Of a stretch of 64,000 bases of DNA, positions 34,405 to 49,400 are shown in pieces. A program made the translations under genes and the position numbers. Location of the stretch: contig OX387205.1 of NCBI GenBank assembly GCA_947561715.1, positions 10,359,001 to 10,423,000 on the forward strand, given 5' to 3'. The notes under the pieces are model-generated. The model was given only the letters and a program-made list of their open reading frames with translations. It was not told the DNA's origin and ran no database searches. How positions within the stretch are numbered: the stretch's first letter is position 1; every line of letters starts with the position of its first letter. The stretch comes from Ascidia mentula. Its lineage: Eukaryota > Chordata > Ascidiacea > Phlebobranchia > Ascidiidae.

Positions 34405-37400
34405 ACTGTTGATCATCCGGGGTTCATAGTCATGTCGCTCCCTGGCAGTTCCGCTGTCGATCGCCATCGGCGTGAGATATGAACGCTCGCCATAATGTTT
34501 CGGCAAGTTCCCTGGGTTGAAGGCATCTCCGCGGTTGGTGGTTGTTTTTTTTATGAATTTTGGTTAACTTGTTAACTTTAGCTTTTGTTGTTCTACTGTT
34601 GGCGTTGCCTTGCCGTTATTCATCCGGGATTCATGGTCATGTCGCTCCCTAGCAGTTCCGCTGTCGATCGCCTTCGGCGTGAGATATGAACGCTCGCCAT
34701 AGTGTTTCGGCAAGTTCCCTTGGTTGAAGGAGTCTCCGCGGTTAGTGGTTGTTTTTTTTTTCAATAAATTTCGGTTAACTTGTTAACTTTAGATTTTGTT
34801 GTTCTACTGTTGGCGTTGTCTTGCCTTTATTCATCCGGGGTTCATGGTCATGTCGCTCCCTGGCAGTTCCGCTGTCGATCGCCTTCGGCGTGAGATATGA
34901 ACGCTCGCCATAGTGTTTCGGCAAGTTCCCTTGGTTGAAGGCGTCTGCGCGGTTAGTGGTTGTTTTTTTTTATAAATTTTGGTTAACTTGTTAACTTTAG
35001 CTTTTGTTGTTCTACTGTTGGCGTTGTTTTGTCGTTATTCATCCGGTGTTCATGGTCATGTCGCTCCCTGGCAGTTCCGCTGTCGATCGCCTTCGGCGTG
35101 AGATATGAACGCTCGCCATAGTGTTTCGGCAAGTTCGCTTGGTTGAAGGAGTTTCCGCGGTTAATGGTTGTTTTTTTTAATAAATTTCGGTTAAGTTGTT
35201 AACTTTAGCTTTTGTTGTTCTACTGTTGGCGTTGTCTTGCCTTTATTCATCCGGCGTTCATTGTCATGTCGCTCCCTGGCAGTTCCGCTGACGATCGCCT
35301 TCGGCGTGAGATATGAACGCTCGTCATAGTGTTTCGGCAAGTTCCCTTGGTTGAAGGCGTCTCCGCGGTTAGTTGTTGATTTTTTTCAAAAAAAATTTTG
35401 GGTAACTTGTTAACTTTAGCTTTTTTTGTTCTACTGTTGGCTTTGTCTTGCCGTTATCGGCAAGTTCTCTTGGTTGAAGGCGTCTACGCGGTTAATGGTT
35501 GTTTTTTTTTTGATAAATTTCTGTTAACTTGTTAACTTTAGCTTTTGTTGTTCTACTGTTGGCGTTGTCTTGCCGTTATTCATCCGGGGTTCATGGTCAT
35601 GTCGCTCCCTGGCAGTTCCGCTGTCGATCGCCTTCGTCGTGAGATATGAACGCTCGCCATAGTGTTTCGGCAAGTTCCATTGGTTGAAGAAGTCTCCGCG
35701 GTTAGTGGTTGTTTTTTCATAAATTTTGGTTAACTTGTTAACTTTAGCTTTTGTTGTTCTACTGTTGGCGTTGTCTTGCCGTTATTCATCCGGGGTTCAT
35801 GGTCATGTCGCTCCCTGGCAGTTCCGCTGTCGATCGCCTTCGGCGTGAGATATGAACGCTCGCCATAGTGTTTCGGCAAGTTCCCTTGGTTGAAGGCGTC
35901 TCCGCGGTTAGTGGTTGTTTTTTTTTCAATAAATTTTGGTTAACTTGTTAACTTTAGCTTTTGTTGTTCTACTGTTGGCGTTGTCTTGCCGTTATTCATC
36001 CGGTGTTCATGGTCATGTCGCTCCCTGGCAGTTCCGCTGTCGATCTCCTTCGGCGTGAGATATGAACGCTCGCCATAGTGTTTCGGCAAGTTCCCTTGGT
36101 TGAAGGAGTTTCCGCGGTTAGTGGTTGTTTTTTTTAATAAATTTCGGTTAAGTTGTTAACTTTAGCTTTTGTTGTTCTACTGTTGGCGTTGTCTTGCCTT
36201 TATTCATCCGGCGTTCAGGGTCATGTCGCTCCCTGGCAGTTCCGCTGTCGATCGCCTTCTGCGTGAGATATGAACGCACGCCATAGTGTTTCGGCAAGTT
36301 CCCTTGGTTGAAGGCGTCTCCGCGGTTAGTGGTTGTTTTTTTTTGTAAATTTTGGTTAACTTGTTAACTTTAGCTTTTGTTGTTCTACTGTTGGCGTTGT
36401 CTTGCCTTTATTCATCCGGGGTTCATGGTCATGTCGCTCCCTGGCAGTTCCGCTGTCGATCGCCTTCGGCGTGAGATATGAACGCTCGCCATAGTGTTTC
36501 GGCAAGTTCCCTTGTTTGAAGGAGTCTCCGCGGTTAGTGGTTGTTTTTTTATAAATTTTGGTTAACTTGTTAACTTTAGCTTTTGTTGTTCTACTGTTGG
36601 CGTTGTTTTGTCGTTATTCATCCGGTGTTCATGGTCATGTCGCTCCCTGGCAGTTCCGCTGTCGATCGCCTTCGGCGTGAGATATGAACGCTCGCCATAG
36701 TGTTTCGGCAAGTTCGCTTGGTTGAAGGAGTTTCCGCGGTTAATGGTTGTTTTTTTTAATAAATTTCGGTTAAGTTGTTAACTTTAGATTTTGTTGTTCT
36801 ACTGTTGGCGTTGTCTTGCCTTTATTCATCCGGGGTTCATGGTCATGTCGCTCCCTGGCAGTTCCGCTGTCGATCGCCTTCGGCGTGAGATATGAACGCT
36901 CGCCATAGTGTTTCGGCAAGTTCCCTTGTTTGAAGGAGTCTCCGCGGTTAGTGGTTGTTTTTTTATAAATTTTGGTTAACTTGTTAACTTTAGCTTTTGT
37001 TGTTCTACTGTTGGCGTTGTTTTGTCGTTATTCATCCGGTGTTCATGGTCATGTCGCTCCCTGGCAGTTCCGCTGTCGATCGCCTTCGGCGTGAGATATG
37101 AACGCTCGCCATAGTGTTTCGGCAAGTTCGCTTGGTTGAAGGAGTTTCCGCGGTTAATGGTTGTTTTTTTTAATAAATTTCGGTTAAGTTGTTAACTTTA
37201 GATTTTGTTGTTCTACTGTTGGCGTTGTCTTGCCTTTATTCATCCGGCGTTCATTGTCATGTCCCTCCCTGGCAGTTCCGCTGTCGATCGCCTTCGGCGT
37301 GAGATATGAACGCTCGTCATAGTGTTTCGGCAAGTTCCCTTGGTTGAAGGCGTCTCCGCGGTTAGTTGTTGATTTTTTTCAAAAAAAATTTTGGGTAACT

Positions 37401-40400
37401 TGTTAACTTTAGCTTTTTTTGTTCTACTGTTGGCTTTGTCTTGCCGTTATTCATCCGGGGTTCATGGTCATGTCGCTCCCTGGCAGTTCCGCTGTCGATC
37501 GCCTTCTGCGTGAGATATGAACGCTCGCCATAGTGTTTCGTCAAGTTCCCTTGGTTGAAGGCGTCTCCGCGGTTAGTGGTCGTTTTTTTTTAATAAATTT
37601 TGGTTAACTTGTTAACTTTAGCCTTTGTTGTTCTACTGTTGGCGTAGTCTTGCCGTTATTCATCCGGTGTTCATGGTCATGTCGCTCCCTGGCAGTTCCG
37701 CTGTCGATCGCCTTCTGCGTGAGATATGAACGCTCGCCATAGTGTTTCGTCAAGTTCCCTTGGTTGAAGGCGTCTCCGCGGTTAGTGGTCGTTTTTTTTA
37801 AATAAATTTTGGTTAACTTGTTAACTTTAGCCTTTGTTGTTCTACTGTTGGCGTAGTCTTGCCGTTATTCACCCGAGGTTCATGGTCATGTCGCTCCCTG
37901 GCAGTTCCGCTGTCGATCGCCTTCGTCGTGAGATATGAACGCTCGCCATAGTGTTTCGGCAAATTCCCTTGGTTGAAGGCGTCTCCGCGGTTAGTGGTTG
38001 TTTTTTTTTAAATAAATTTTGGTTAACTTGTTAACTTTAGCCTTTGTTGTTCTACTGTTGGCGTTGTCTTGCCTTTATTCATCCGGGGTTCATGGTCATG
38101 TCGCTCCCTGGCAGTTCCGCTGTCGATCGCCTTCTGCGTGAGATATGAACGCTCGCCATAGTGTTTCGGCAAGTTCCCTTGGTTGAAGGCGTCTCCGCGG
38201 TTAGTGGTCGTTTTTTTTTAATAAATTTTGGTTAACTTGTTAACTTTAGCCTTTGTTGTTCTACTGTTGGCGTAGTCTTGCCGTTATTCACCCGAGGTTC
38301 ATGGTCATGTCGCTCCCTGGCAGTTCCGCTGTCGATCGCCTTCGTCGTGAGATATGAACGCTCGCCATAGTGTTTCGGCAAATTCCCTTGGTTGAAGGCG
38401 TCTCCGCGGTTAGTGGTTGTTTTTTTTTAAATAAATTTTGGTTAACTTGTTAACTTTAGCCTTTGTTGTTCTACTGTTGGCGTTGTCTTGCCTTTATTCA
38501 CCCGGGGTTCATGGTCATGTCGCTCCCTGGCAGTTCCGCTGTCGATCGCCTTCGGCATGAGATATGAACGCTCGCCATAGTGTTTCGGCAAGTTCCCTTG
38601 GTTGAAGGCGTCTCCGCGGTTAGTGGTCGTTTTTTTAAATAAATTTTGGTTAACTTGTTAACTTTAGCCTTTGTTGTTCTACAATTGGCGTTGTCTTGCC
38701 GTTATTCACCCGGGGTTCATGGTCATGTCGCTCCCTGGCAGTTCCGCTGTCGATCGCCTTCGGCGTGAGATATGAACGCTCGCCATAGTGTTTCGGCAAG
38801 TTCCCTTGGTTAAAGGCGTCTCCGCGGTTAGTGGTTGTTTTTATTGATAAATTTCGGTTAACTTGTTAACTTTAGCTTTTGTTGTTCTACTGTTGGCGTT
38901 GTCTTGCCGTTATTCATCCGGGGTTCATGGTCATGTCGCTCCGTGGCAGTTCCGCTGTCGATCGCCTTTGGTGTGAGATATGAACGCTCGCCATAGTGTT
39001 TCGGCAAGTTTCCTTGGTTGAAGAAGTCTCCGCGGTTAGTGGTTGTTTTTTGTAAATTCTGGTTAACTTGTTAACTTTAGCTTTTGTTGTTCTACTGTTG
39101 GCGTTGTCTTGCCGTTATTCAACCGGTGTTCATGGTCATGTCGCTCCCTGGCAGTTCCGCTGTCGATCTCCTTCGGCGTGAGATATGAACGCTCGCCATA
39201 GTGTTTCGGCAAGTTCCCTTGGTTGAAGGAGTTTCCGCGGTTAGTGGTTGTTTTTTTTAATAAATTTCGGTTAAGTTGTTAACTTTAGCTTTTGTTGTTC
39301 TACTGTTGGCGTTGTCTTGCCTTTATTCATCCGGCGTTCATTGTCATGTCGCTCCCTGGCAGTTCCGCTGTCGATCGCCTTCGGCGTGAGATATGAACGC
39401 TCGTCATAGTGTTTCGGCAAGTTCCCTTGGTTGAAGGCGTCTCCGCGGTTAGTTGTTGATTTTTTTCAAAAAAATTTTTGGGTAACTTGTTAACTTTAGC
39501 TTTTTTTGTTCTACTGTTGGCTTTGTCTTGCCGTTATCGGCAAGTTCCCTTGGTTGAAGGCGTCTACGCGGTTAATGGTTGTTTTTTTTTTGATAAATTT
39601 CTGTTAACTTGTTAACTTTAGCTTTTGTTGTTCTACTGTTGGCGTTGTCTTGCCGTTATTCATCCGGGGTTCATGGTCATGTCGCTCCCTGGCAGTTCCG
39701 CTGTCCATCGCCTTCTGCGTGAGATATGAACGCTCGCCATAGTGTTTCGGCAAGTTCCCTTGGTTGAAGGAGTCTCCGCGGTTAGTGGTCGTTTTTTTTG
39801 AATAAATTTTGGTTAACTTGTTAACTTTAGCCTTTGTTGTTCTACTGTTGGCGTAGTCTTGCCGTTATTCACCCGAGGTTCATGGTCATGTCGCTCCCTG
39901 GCAGTTCCGCTGTCGATCGCCTTCGTCGTGAGATATGAACGCTCGCCATAGTGTTTCGGCAAATTCCCTTGGTTGAAGGCGTCTCCGCGGTTAGTGGTTG
40001 TTTTTTTTTAAATAAATTTTGGTTAACTTGTTAACTTTAGCCTTTGTTGTTCTACTGTTGGCGTTGTCTTGCCTTTATTCACCCGGGGTTCATGGTCATG
40101 TCCCTCCCTGGCAGTTCCGCTGTCGATCGCCTTCGGCATGAGATTTGAACGCTCGCCATAGTGTTTCGGAAAGTTCCCTTGGTTGAAGGCGTCTGCGCGG
40201 TTAGTGGTCGTTTTTTTTTGAATAAATTTTGGTTAACTTGTTAACTTTAGCTGTTGTTGTTCTACTGTTGGCGTTGTCTTGCCGTTATTCATCCGGGGTT
40301 CATGGTCATGTCGCTCCCTGGCAGTTCCGCTGTCGATCGCCTTCTGCGTGAGATATGAACGCTCGCCATAGTGTTTCGGCAAGTTCCCTTGGTTGAAGGC

Positions 40401-43400
40401 GTCTCCGCGGTTAGTGGTCGTTTTTTTTTAATAAATTTTGGTTAACTTGTTAACTTTAGCCTTTGTTGTTCTACTGTTGGCGTAGTCTTGCCGTTATTCA
40501 CCCGAGGTTCATGGTCATGTCGCTCCCTGGCAGTTCCGCTGTCGATCGCCTTCGTCGTGAGATATGAACGCTCGCCATAGTGTTTCTGCAAATTCCCTTG
40601 GTTGAAGGCGTCTCCGCGGTTAGTGGTTGTTTTTTTTTAAATAAATTTTGGTTAACTTGTTAACTTTAGCCTTTGTTGTTCTACTGTTGGCGTTGTCTTG
40701 CCTTTATTCACCCGGGGTTCATGGTCATGTCGCTCCCTGGCAGTTCCGCTGTCGATCGCCTTCGGCATGAGATATGAACGCTCGCCATAGTGTTTCGGAA
40801 AGTTCCTTTGGTTGAAGGCGTCTCCGCGGTTAGTGGTTGTTTTTTTTAATAAATTTCGGTTAACTTGTTAACTTTAGCTGTTGTTGTTCTACTGTTGGCG
40901 TTGTCTTGCCGTTATTCATCCGGGGTTCATGGTCATGTCGCTCCCTGGCAGTTCCGCTGTCGATCGCCTTCTGCGTGAGATATGAACGCTCGCCATAGTG
41001 TTTCGGCAAGTTCCCTTGGTTGAAGGCGTCTCCGCGGTTAGTGGTCGTTTTTTTTTAATAAATTTTGGTTAACTTGTTAACTTTAGCCTTTGTTGTTCTA
41101 CTGTTGGCGTAGTCTTGCCGTTATTCACCCGAGGTTCATGGTCATGTCGCTCCCTGGCAGTTCCGCTGTCGATCGCCTTCGTCGTGAGATATGAACGCTC
41201 GCCATAGTGTTTCGGCAAATTCCCTTGGTTGAAGGCGTCTCCGCGGTTAGTGGTTGTTTTTTTTAAATAAATTTTGGTTAACTTGTTAACTTTAGCCTTT
41301 GTTGTTCTACTGTTGGCGTTGTCTTGCCTTTATTCACCCGGGGTTCATGGTCATGTCGCTCCCTGGCAGTTCCGCTGTCGATCGCCTTCGGCATGAGATA
41401 TGAACGCTCGCCATAGTGTTTCGGCAAGTTCCCTTGGTTGAAGGCGTCTCCGCGGTTAGTGGTCGTTTTTTAAAATAAATTTTGGTTAACTTGTTAACTT
41501 TAGCCTTTGTTGTTCTACAATTGGCGTTGTCTTGCCGTTATTCACCCGGGGTTCATGGTCATGTCCCTCCCTGGCAGTTCCGCTGTCGATCGCCTTCGGC
41601 ATGAGATTTGAACGCTCGCCATAGTGTTTCGGAAAGTTCCCTTGGTTGAAGGCGTCTGCGCGGTTAGTGGTCGTTTTTTTTGAATAAATTTTGGTTAACT
41701 TGTTAACTTTAGCTGTTGTTGTTCTACTGTTGGCGTTGTCTTGCCGTTATTCATCCGGGGTTCATGGTCATGTCGTTCCCTGGCAGTTCCGCTGTCGATC
41801 GCCTTCTGCGTGAGATATGAACGCTCGCCATAGTGTTTCGGCAAGTTCCCTTGGTTGAAGGCGTCTCCGCGGTTAGTGGTCGTTTTTTTTTAATAAATTT
41901 TGGTTAACTTGTTAACTTTAGCCTTTGTTGTTCTACTGTTGGCGTAGTCTTGCCGTTATTCACCCGAGGTTCATGGTCATGTCGCTCCCTGGCAGTTCCG
42001 CTGTCGATCGCCTTCGTCGTGAGATATGAACGCTCGCCATAGTGTTTCTGCAAATTCCCTTGGTTGAAGGCGTCTCCGCGGTTAGTGGTTGTTTTTTTTT
42101 AAATAAATTTTGGTTAACTTGTTAACTTTAGCCTTTGTTGTTCTACTGTTGGCGTTGTCTTGCCTTTATTCACCCGGGGTTCATGGTCATGTCGCTCCCT
42201 GGCAGTTCCGCTGTCGATCGCCTTCGGCATGAGATATGAACGCTCGCCATAGTGTTTCGGAAAGTTCCTTTGGTTGAAGGCGTCTCCGCGGTTAGTGGTT
42301 GTTTTTTTTAATAAATTTCGGTTAACTTGTTAACTTTAGCTGTTGTTGTTCTACTGTTGGCGTTGTCTTGCCGTTATTCATCCGGGGTTCATGGTCATGT
42401 CGCTCCCTGGCAGTTCCGCTGTCGATCGCCTTCTGCGTGAGATATGAACGCTCGCCATAGTGTTTCGGCAAGTTCCCTTGGTTGAAGGCGTCTCCGCGGT
42501 TAGTGGTCGTTTTTTTTTAATAAATTTTGGTTAACTTGTTAACTTTAGCCTTTGTTGTTCTACTGTTGGCGTAGTCTTGCCGTTATTCACCCGAGGTTCA
42601 TGGTCATGTCGCTCCCTGGCAGTTCCGCTGTCGATCGCCTTCGTCGTGAGATATGAACGCTCGCCATAGTGTTTCGGCAAATTCCCTTGGTTGAAGGCGT
42701 CTCCGCGGTTAGTGGTTGTTTTTTTTAAATAAATTTTGGTTAACTTGTTAACTTTAGCCTTTGTTGTTCTACTGTTGGCGTTGTCTTGCCTTTATTCACC
42801 CGGGGTTCATGGTCATGTCGCTCCCTGGCAGTTCCGCTGTCGATCGCCTTCGGCATGAGATATGAACGCTCGCCATAGTGTTTCGGCAAGTTCCCTTGGT
42901 TGAAGGCGTCTCCGCGGTTAGTGGTCGTTTTTTAAAATAAATTTTGGTTAACTTGTTAACTTTAGCCTTTGTTGTTCTACAATTGGCGTTGTCTTGCCGT
43001 TATTCACCCGGGGTTCATGGTCATGTCGCTCCCTGGCAGTTCCGCTGTCGATCGCCTTCGGCGTGAGATATGAACGCTCGCCATAGTGTTTCGGCAAGTT
43101 CCCTTGGTTAAAGGCGTCTCCGCGGTTAGTGGTTGTTTTTATTGATAAATTTCGGTTAACTTGTTAACTTTAGCTTTTGTTGTTCTACTGTTGGCGTTGT
43201 CTTGCCGTTATTCATCCGGGGTTCATGGTCATGTCGCTCCGTGACAGTTCCGCTGTCGATCGCCTTTGGTGTGAGATATGAACGCTCGCCATAGTGTTTC
43301 GGCAAGTTTCCTTGGTTGAAGAAGTCTCCGCGGTTAGTGGTTGTTTTTTGTAAATTCTGGTTAACTTGTTAACTTTAGCTTTTGTTGTTCTACTGTTGGC

Positions 43401-46400
43401 GTTGTCTTGCCGTTATTCAACCGGTGTTCATGGTCATGTCGCTCCCTGGCAGTTCCGCTGTCGATCTCCTTCGGCGTGAGATATGAACGCTCGCCATAGT
43501 GTTTCGGCAAGTTCCCTTGGTTGAAGGAGTTTCCGCGGTTAGTGGTTGTTTTTTTTAATAAATTTCGGTTAAGTTGTTAACTTTAGCTTTTGTTGTTCTA
43601 CTGTTGGCGTTGTCTTGCCTTTATTCATCCGGCGTTCATTGTCATGTCGCTCCCTGGCAGTTCCGCTGTCGATCGCCTTCGGCGTGAGATATGAACGCTC
43701 GTCATAGTGTTTCGGCAAGTTCCCTTGGTTGAAGGCGTCTCCGCGGTTAGTTGTTGATTTTTTTCAAAAAAATTTTTGGGTAACTTGTTAACTTTAGCTT
43801 TTTTTGTTCTACTGTTGGCTTTGTCTTGCCGTTATCGGCAAGTTCCCTTGGTTGAAGGCGTCTACGCGGTTAATGGTTGTTTTTTTTTTGATAAATTTCT
43901 GTTAACTTGTTAACTTTAGCTTTTGTTGTTCTACTGTTGGCGTTGTCTTGCCGTTATTCATCCGGGGTTCATGGTCATGTCGCTCCCTGGCAGTTCCGCT
44001 GTCCATCGCCTTCTGCGTGAGATATGAACGCTTGCCATAGTGTTTCGGCAAGTTCCCTTGGTTGAAGGCGTCTCCGCGGTTAGTGGTCGTTTTTTTTGAA
44101 TAAATTTTGGTTAACTTGTTAACTTTAGCCTTTGTTGTTCTACTGTTGGCGTAGTCTTGCCGTTATTCACCCGAGGTTCATGGTCATGTCGCTCCCTGGC
44201 AGTTCCGCTGTCGATCGCCTTCGTCGTGAGATATGAACGCTCGCCATAGTGTTTCGGCAAATTCCCTTGGTTGAAGGCGTCTCCGCGGTTAGTGGTTGTT
44301 TTTTTTTAAATAAATTTTGGTTAACTTGTTAACTTTAGCCTTTGTTGTTCTACTGTTGGCGTTGTCTTGCCTTTATTCACCCGGGGTTCATGGTCATGTC
44401 CCTCCCTGGCAGTTCCGCTTTCGATCGCCTTCGGCATGAGATTTGAACGCTCGCCATAGTGTTTCGGAAAGTTCCCTTGGTTGAAGGCGTCTCCGCGGTT
44501 AGTGGTCGTTTTTTTTGAATAAATTTTGGTTAACTTGTTAACTTTAGCTGTTGTTGTTCTACTGTTGGCGTTGTCTTGCCGTTATTCATCCGGGGTTCAT
44601 GGTCATGTCGCTCCCTGGCAGTTCCGCTGTCGATCGCCTTCTGCGTGAGATATGAACGCTCGCCATAGTGTTTCGGCAAGTTCCCTTGGTTGAAGGCGTC
44701 TCCGCGGTTAGTGGTCGTTTTTTTTTAATAAATTTTGGTTAACTTGTTAACTTTAGCCTTTGTTGTTCTACTGTTGGCGTAGTCTTGCCGTTATTCACCC
44801 GAGGTTCATGGTCATGTCGCTCCCTGGCAGTTCCGCTGTCGATCGCCTTCGTCGTGAGATATGAACGCTCGCCATAGTGTTTCTGCAAATTCCCTTGGTT
44901 GAAGGCGTCTCCGCGGTTAGTGGTTGTTTTTTTTTAAATAAATTTTGGTTAACTTGTTAACTTTAGCCTTTGTTGTTCTACTGTTGGCGTTGTCTTGCCT
45001 TTATTCACCCGGGGTTCATGGTCATGTCGCTCCCTGGCAGTTCCGCTGTCGATCGCCTTCGGCATGAGATATGAACGCTCGCCATAGTCTTTCGGAAAGT
45101 TCCTTTGGTTGAAGGCGTCTCCGCGGTTAGTGGTTGTTTTTTTTAATAAATTTCGGTTAACTTGTTAACTTTAGCTGTTGTTGTTCTACTGTTGGCGTTG
45201 TCTTGCCTTTATTCACCCGGGGTTCATGGTCATGTCGCTCCCTGGCAGTTCCGCTGTCGATCGCCTTCGGCATGAGATATGAACGCTCGCCATAGTGTTT
45301 CGGCAAGTTCCCTTGGTTGAAGGCGTCTCCGCGGTTAGTGGTCGTTTTTTTAAATAAATTTTGGTTAACTTGTTAACTTTAGCCTTTGTTGTTCTACAAT
45401 TGGCGTTTTCTTGCCGTTATTCACCCGGGGTTCATGGTCATGTCGCTCCCTGGCAGTTCCGCTGTCGATCGCCTTCGGCGTGAGATATGAACGCTCGCCA
45501 TAGTGTTTCGGCAAGTTCCCTTGGTTAAAGGCGTCTCCGCGGTTAGTGGTTGTTTTTATTGATAAATTTCGGTTAACTTGTTAACTTTAGCTTTTGTTGT
45601 TCTACTGTTGGCGTTGTCTTGCCGTTATTCATCCGGGGTTCATGGTCATGTCGCTCCGTGGCAGTTCCGCTGTCGATCGCCTTTGGTGTGAGATATGAAC
45701 GCTCGCCATAGTGTTTCGGCAAGTTCCCTTGGTTGAAGGCCTCTCCGCGGTTAGTGGTTGTTTTTTTTTAATAAATTTCGGTTAACTTGTTAACTTTAGC
45801 TTTTGTTGTTTTTCTGTTGGCGTTGCCTTGCCGTTATTCACCCGGGGTTCATGGTCATGTCGCTCCCTGGCAGTTCCGCTGTCGATCGCCTTCGGCGTGA
45901 GATATGAACGCTCGCCATAGTGTTTCGGCAAGTTCCGTTGGTAGAAGGCGTCTCCGCGGTTAGTGGTTGTTTTTTGTGAAAAATTTCGGTTAACCTGTTA
46001 ACTTTAGCTTTTGTTGTTCTACTGTTGGCGTTGTCTTGCCGTTATTCACCCGGGGTTCATGGTCATGTCGCTCCCTGGCAGTTCTGCTGTCGATCGCCAT
46101 CGGCGTGAGATATGAACGCTCGCCACAGTGTTTCGGCAAGTTCCCTTGGTTGTAGGCGTCTGCGCGGTTAGTGGTTTTTTTCAATAAATTTCTGTTAAGT
46201 TGTTAACTTAGCTTTTCCTGTTCTACTGTTGGCGTTGTCTTGCCTTTATTCACCCGGGGTTCATGGTCATGTCGCTCCCTGGCAGTTCGGCTGTCGATCG
46301 CCTTCGGCGTGAGATATGAACGCTCGCCATAGTGTTTCGGCAAGTTCCCTTGATTGAAGGCGTCTCCGCGGTTAGTGGTTGTTTTTTTTGATAAATTTCG

Positions 46401-49400
46401 GTTAACTTGTTACCTTTAGCTGTTTTTTGTGCTACTGTTGGCGTTGTCTTGCCGTTATTCATCCGGGGTTCATGGTCATGTCGCTCCCTGGCAGTTCCAC
46501 TGTCGATCGCCTTCGGCGTGAGATATGAACGCTCGCCATAGTGTTTCGGCAAGTTCCCTTGGTTGAAGGCGTCTCCGCGGTTAGTGGTTGTTTTTTTTTA
46601 ATTAATTTCGGTTAACTTGTTAACTTTAGCTTTTGTTGTTCTACTGTTGGCGTTGTCTTGCCGTTATTCATCCGGTGTTCGTGGTCATGTCGCTCCCTGG
46701 CAGTTCGGCTGTCGATCGCCTTCGGCGTGAGATATGAGCGCTCGCCATAGTGTTTCGGCAAGTTCCCTTGATTGAAGGCGTCTCCGCGCTTAGTGGTTGC
46801 TTTTTTTTGATAAATTTCGGTTAACTTGTTACCTTTAGCTGTTTTTTGTGCTACTGTTGGCGTTGTCTTGCCGTTATTCATCCGGGGTTCATGGTCATGT
46901 CGCTCCCTGGCAGTTCCGCTGTCGATCGCCTTCGGCGAGAGATATGAACGCTCGCCATAGTGTTTCGGCAAGTTCCCTTGGTTGAAGGCGTCTCCGCGGT
47001 TAGTGGTTGTTTTTTTTTAATAAATTTCGGTTAACTTTAGCTTTTTTTGTTCTACTGTTGGCGTTGTCTTGCTGTTATTCACCCGAGGTTCATGGTCATG
47101 TCGCTCCCTGGTAGTTCCGCTGTCGATCGCCTTCGGCATGAGATATGAACGCTCGCCATAGTGTTTCGGAAAGTTCCTTTGGTTGAAGGCGTCTCCGCGG
47201 TTAGTGGTTGTTTTTTTTAATAAATTTCGGTTAACTTGTTAACTTTAGCTGTTGTTGTTCTACTGTTGGCGTTGTCTTGCCTTTATTCACCCGGGGTTCA
47301 TGGTCATGTCGCTCCGTGGCAGTTCCGCTGTCGATCGCCTTCGGCATGAGATATGAACGCTCGCCATAGTGTTTCGGCAAGTTCCCTTGGTTGAAGGCGT
47401 CTCCGCGGTTAGTGGTCGTTTTTTTAAATAAATTTTGGTTAACTTGTTAACTTTAGCCTTTGTTGTTCTACAATTGGCGTTGTCTTGCCGTTATTCACCC
47501 GGGGTTCATGGTCATGTCGCTCCCTGGCAGTTCCGCTGTCGATCGCCTTCGGCGTGAGATATGAACGCTCGCCATAATGTTTCGGCAAGTTCCCTTGGTT
47601 GAAGGCGTCTCCGCGGTTAGTGGTTGTTTTTTTTTAATTAATTTCGTTTAACTTGTTAACTTTAGCTTTTGTTGTTCTACTGTTGGCGTTGTCTTGCCGT
47701 TATTCATCCGGTGTTCGTGGTCATGTCGCTCCGTGGCAGTTCCGCTGTCGATCGCCTTTGGTGTGAGATATGAACGCTCGCCATAGTGTTTCGGCAAGTT
47801 CCCTTGGGTGAAGGCGTCTCCGCGCTTAGTGGTTGTTTTTTTTGATAAATTTCGGTTAACTTGTTACCTTTAGCTGTTGTTGTTCTACTGTTGGCGTTGT
47901 CTTGCCGTTATTCATCCGGTGTTCGTGGTCATGTCGCTCCCTGGCAGTTCGGCTGTCGATCGCCTTCGGCGTGAGATATGAGCGCTCGCCATAGTGTTTC
48001 GGCAAGTTCCCTTGATTGAAGGCGTCTCCGCGCTTAGTGGTTGTTTTTTTTTGATAAATTTCGGTTAACTTGTTACCTTTAGCTGTTTTTTGTGCTATTG
48101 TTGGCGTTGTCTTGCCGTTATTAATCCGGGGTTCATGGTCATGTCGCTCCCTGGCAGTTCCGCTGTCGATCGCCTTCGGCGTGAGATATGAACGCTCGCC
48201 ATAGTGTTTCGGCAAGTTCCCTTGGTTGAAGGCGTCTCCGCGGTTAGTGGTTGTTTTTTTTTAATTAATTTCGGTTAACTTGTTAACTTTAGCTTTTGTT
48301 GTTCTACTGTTGGCGTTGTCTTGCCGTTATTCATCCGGTGTTCGTGGTCATGTTGCTCCCTGGCAGTTCGGCTGTCGATCGCCTTCGGCGTGAGATATGA
48401 ACGCTCGCCATAGTGTTTCGGCAAGTTCCCTTGATTGAAGGCGTCTCCGCGCTTAGTGGTTGTTTTTTTTTGATAAATTTCGGTTAACTTGTTACCTTTA
48501 GCTGTTTTTTGTGCTACTGTTGGCGTTGTCTTGCCGTTATTCATCCGGGGTTCATGGTCATGTCGCTCCCTGGTAGTTCCGCTGTCGATCGCCTTCGGCA
48601 TGAGATATGAACGCTCGCCATAGTGTTTCGGAAAGTTCCTTTGGTTGAAGGCGTCTCCGCGGTTAGTGGTTGTTTTTTTTGATAAATTTCGGTTAACTTG
48701 TTAACTTTAGCTGTTGTTGTTCTACTGTTGGCGTTGTCTTGCCTTTATTCACCCGGGGTTCATGGTCATGTCGCTCCCTGGCAGTTCCGCTGTCGATCGC
48801 CTTCGGCGTGAGTTATGAACGCTCGCCATAGTGTTTCGGCAAGTTCCCTTGGTTGAAGGCGTCTCCGCGGTTAGTGGTTGTTTTTTTTTAATTAATTTCG
48901 GTTAACTTGTTAACTTTAGCTGTTGTTGTTCTACTGTTGGCGTTGTCTTGCCGTTATTCATCCTGTGTTCGTGGTCATGTCGCTCCCTGGCAGTTCGGCT
49001 GGCGATCGCCTTCGGCGTGAGATATGAGCGCTCGCCATAGTGTTTCGGCAAGTTCCCTTGATTGAAGGCGTCTCCGCGCTTAGTGGTTGTTTTTTTTTGA
49101 TAAATTTCGGTTAACTTGTTACCTTTAGCTGTTTTTTGTGCTATTGTTGGCGTTGTCTTGCCGTTATTAATCCGGGGTTCATGGTCATGTCGCTCCCTGG
49201 CAGTTCCGCTGTCGATCGCCTTCGGCGTGAGATATGAACGCTCGCCATAGTGTTTCGGCAAGTTCCCTTGGTTGAAGGCGTCTCCGCGGTTAGTGGTTGT
49301 TTTTTTTTAATTAATTTCGGTTAACTTGTTAACTTTAGCTTTTGTTGTTCTACTGTTGGCGTTGTCTTGCCGTTATTCATCCGGTGTTCGTGGTCATGTT

